6,404 nt of DNA from Candidatus Firestonebacteria bacterium RIFOXYA2_FULL_40_8 (GTDB taxonomy: Bacteria; Oederibacteriota; D2-FULL-39-29). Made by a program: the position numbers and the translations under genes. Where the stretch lies: NCBI GenBank assembly GCA_001778355.1, contig MFGS01000142.1, forward strand, positions 1 through 6,404, in the 5' to 3' direction. Of this stretch, positions 5,634 to 6,404 are shown in pieces. The notes beneath the pieces are model-generated. The model did not search any database. It was given only the letters and a program-made list of their open reading frames with translations, and had not been told where the DNA came from. Within the stretch, counting starts at the first letter, position 1. Each line of letters begins with the position of its first letter.

Positions 5634-5640
5634 TAACTTG
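5624..5640 (+). promoter_or_regulatory. Ribosome site and TTG start of mtaB
   Basis: GGTGA (5624-5628), at the very end of the M24 gene, matches the 3' part of the AGGAGGTGA ideal and lies nine nt before TTG (5638-5640). In this frame a TGA at 5626-5628 closes the upstream side, and no ATG or GTG comes before the conserved LGCKIN motif, so TTG is the only sensible start. Confidence 0.65.
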
Positions 5641-6404
5641 AATAAATTTTTCTTTGATACTCTTGGTTGCAAGATAAACCAGTACGAAACGCAGGCTATC
5701 CGCGAGCAGGTTATTTCTACCGGAGGTCTGGTTACTGAAGATATCCTGGAAGCGGATTATTTTATTATTAACACCTGTGTTGTTACGGAGACGGCGGAGA
5801 AGGCGTCCTTACATAAAATAAGAAAGGCCTTAAGAGACAACCCGAAGGTCAAAGTAGTTGTGACCGGATGTCTTGCCGAACTTCCGGTTAAACATAAAGA
5901 ACTTGAAGGCAGAACACTGGTCATTAAAAATGATGCTAAAAAAGATCTGGCTCTTATGCTGGGTCTTACCAAAGAAAAAAATGAGCTTAAAGTCTCGGGT
6001 TTGTTCGGGCATAAACGGTCTTTTTTGAAGATAGAAGACGGTTGTGAGAATTCCTGCGCTTATTGTATTGTTCCTTTTTTGCGTGGAAAAATTAAAAGCC
6101 GTCCGCTGCCGGAAATTATAGAAGAAGCAAAGCGTCTTACTGACGGCGGTTATGCGGAAATAGTTCTTACGGGTATTAATCTGGGGGCCTATGGAAAGGA
6201 TCTTGAAAAAAAGATCACTCTTGAGACGGTAGTTAATAATATTCTAAAGGTAAATAATTTACAAAGGCTCAGGTTATCTTCGCTGGAACCGGAGTACATT
6301 AATGAAAAGCTCATTGACATAATTGCGGAAAGCAGGGGTAAGATTTGTCCGCATCTTCATGTTCCGCTCCAAAGCGGAGATGCCGAGGTACTTAAACTTA
6401 TGAA
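5638..6404 (+). CDS. mtaB: tRNA (N6-L-threonylcarbamoyladenosine(37)-C2)-methylthiotransferase MtaB (3' truncated)
   Basis: MtaB is a radical SAM enzyme with two iron-sulfur clusters that adds a methylthio group to t6A37 in tRNA, giving ms2t6A. The frame runs open to the right edge, giving 255 full codons of an expected 430 or so. The N-terminal methylthiotransferase domain has its three cluster cysteines at 11 (DTLGCKINQYET), 47 (INTCVVT) and 78 (VTGCLAE). The radical SAM motif CxxxCxxC is at 136, 140 and 143 (GCENSCAYCIVPFLRG). Downstream are VLTGINLGAYG and LRLSSLEP, and HLHVPLQSG near the edge, all typical. The LGCKxNxYET N-terminus separates MtaB from MiaB (GCQMN) and RimO (GCPKN). The C-terminal TRAM domain lies beyond the window. 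The TTG start is four nt after the M24 stop, indicating co-transcription. The substrate, t6A, is the product of the pathway that includes TsaE, encoded upstream in this same window. Confidence 0.95.
   Translation, partial: MNKFFFDTLGCKINQYETQAIREQVISTGGLVTEDILEADYFIINTCVVTETAEKASLHKIRKALRDNPKVKVVVTGCLAELPVKHKELEGRTLVIKNDAKKDLALMLGLTKEKNELKVSGLFGHKRSFLKIEDGCENSCAYCIVPFLRGKIKSRPLPEIIEEAKRLTDGGYAEIVLTGINLGAYGKDLEKKITLETVVNNILKVNNLQRLRLSSLEPEYINEKLIDIIAESRGKICPHLHVPLQSGDAEVLKLM

Overview
The window is one co-directional (+ strand) bacterial gene block of eight protein-coding genes, the first cut by the left edge and the last by the right edge. By eye the DNA is moderately AT-rich, and the proteins are Lys/Glu-rich with good Shine-Dalgarno sites. 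Content and order resemble an uncultured Gram-negative or candidate-phylum genome, but nothing here fixes the taxon. No tRNA, rRNA, CRISPR array, transposase or phage gene is visible.

Layout: (1) the C-terminus of a DUF362-type protein carrying two 4Fe-4S motifs; (2) thiL, thiamine-monophosphate kinase; (3) tsaE, the P-loop ATPase of tRNA t6A synthesis; [intergenic element 1]; (4) grpE; (5) dnaJ; (6) rsmE, a 16S rRNA m3U methyltransferase; [intergenic element 2]; (7) an M24 'pita-bread' fold protein lacking most canonical metal ligands; (8) the 5' part of mtaB, which makes ms2t6A in tRNA. Apart from the two elements, every junction is an overlap or a gap of 0-4 nt, so this reads as a tightly packed transcription unit.

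The grpE-dnaJ-rsmE-(M24)-mtaB order resembles the Firmicutes hrcA-grpE-dnaK-dnaJ-prmA-rsmE-mtaB cluster, with hrcA, dnaK and prmA missing and an M24 gene added. TsaE and MtaB act at successive stages on the same base, A37 of ANN-decoding tRNAs. GrpE and DnaJ are both co-chaperones of DnaK, which must be encoded elsewhere.

The most unusual signal is non-coding. The only two sizeable gaps (119 and 175 nt) are almost completely filled by related inverted-repeat elements. Their arms are built from a tandem 7-bp unit (consensus NTGACTA), arm lengths differ by whole units, and their interiors are largely unrelated. They bracket grpE-dnaJ-rsmE exactly. Element 1 contains a perfect TATAAT upstream of grpE, and element 2 can fold into a long imperfect stem with inner hairpins. 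They look like members of a dispersed intergenic repeat family. No protein-coding system that is clearly new is present, although the M24-like protein probably has non-canonical chemistry.
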